Shown: one piece after another, positions 63,977 to 64,000 of the stretch | Layout of the letters: the number at the start of each line of letters is the position of its first letter | Numbering within the stretch: position 1 is the stretch's first letter | Assembly (NCBI RefSeq): GCF_000772965.1 | Contig: NZ_JPVQ01000013.1 | Coordinates: 37,094 to 101,093 of the forward strand | DNA: 64,000 nucleotides | Direction: 5' to 3' | From: Ureibacillus massiliensis 4400831 = CIP 108448 = CCUG 49529 | GTDB taxonomy: Bacteria > Bacillota > Bacilli > Bacillales_A > Planococcaceae | Made by a program: the position numbers and the translations under genes | The notes under the pieces: generated by a model | Seen by the model: only the letters and a program-made list of their open reading frames with translations | Database searches by the model: none | What the model was told of the DNA's origin: nothing

Positions 63977-64000
63977 CTTTGTGGTTCAAGGATTTTCCTC

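Overview
The window is a low-GC Firmicutes chromosome segment. The gene set (yuk/ess-type VII secretion, YhgE/YhgD, YwbE, a YjcZ-like 44-residue protein, YkuS, an aldarate operon like Bacillus subtilis ycbC-J, and Ktr potassium uptake behind a c-di-AMP riboswitch) together with strong AGGAGG-type ribosome binding sites points to Bacillales, most likely a Bacillaceae/Planococcaceae soil bacterium. No rRNA, tRNA, insertion sequence or CRISPR array was recognised.

Layout. (1) 1-9098: the core of a type VIIb secretion system (essB cut by the window edge, then essC, esaA, essA). (2) 9149-15850: its effector island. It holds a YwqI-like small partner, an LXG toxin with a glycine-rich membrane-active-looking tail and a six-helix putative immunity protein, two paralogous DUF5085-like proteins, a second LXG toxin with a pre-toxin linker and a different C-terminal domain, its putative immunity gene, two decayed homologous gene fragments and an orphan immunity-like ORF. 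Two terminators in this island share a loop sequence, which suggests cassette duplication. (3) 16195-28290: miscellaneous chromosomal genes, including yhgE and its TetR repressor with matching 23-bp operators, a divergent LysR/EamA pair, an Rpn-type nuclease, VanZ, ywbE, a ketopantoate-reductase-like gene and a decayed gene fragment. (4) 28448-43215: a large sugar-diacid operon, with a tripartite tricarboxylate transporter, a mannonate-dehydratase-like protein, GarD, KdgD, 2-oxoglutarate-semialdehyde dehydrogenase, GudP, GudD, a FadR-type regulator, a D-2-hydroxyacid dehydrogenase and two Ldh2-family dehydrogenases. A palindrome over the operon promoter recurs as half sites in front of the regulator gene. 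(5) 43267-43933: a tandem array of about 33 copies of an ATAATAGACAA core arranged in 102-103 bp higher-order units, with a two-unit inverted relative 5.5 kb away (49398-49430). (6) 44077-49363: PepSY and FixH-like proteins, lipoate ligase, a cation antiporter and a DUF1311 lipoprotein. (7) 49642-54470: an NMT1/THI5-type ABC importer and a PucR-type regulator that appears to have lost its N-terminal domain. (8) 54694-64000: a chemoreceptor, 3-hydroxyacyl-CoA dehydrogenase, several small or secreted unknowns, ktrBA behind a c-di-AMP riboswitch and terminator, a DUF454 protein and ykuS.

How the parts work together. EssB, EssC, EsaA and EssA form the membrane machine that exports the LXG toxins encoded next to it; the small helical and DUF5085-like proteins are the obvious candidates for targeting factors. 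In the aldarate operon, GudD and GarD both yield 5-dehydro-4-deoxyglucarate, KdgD decarboxylates and dehydrates it to 2-oxoglutarate semialdehyde, and the aldehyde dehydrogenase delivers 2-oxoglutarate; the extra dehydratase and dehydrogenases suggest a further substrate. No single wholly new system can be proven from the sequence. The best leads are the decaying T7SS toxin cassettes with DUF5085-like partners, the higher-order 102-bp repeat, and the unusually broad aldarate operon with its shared operator.
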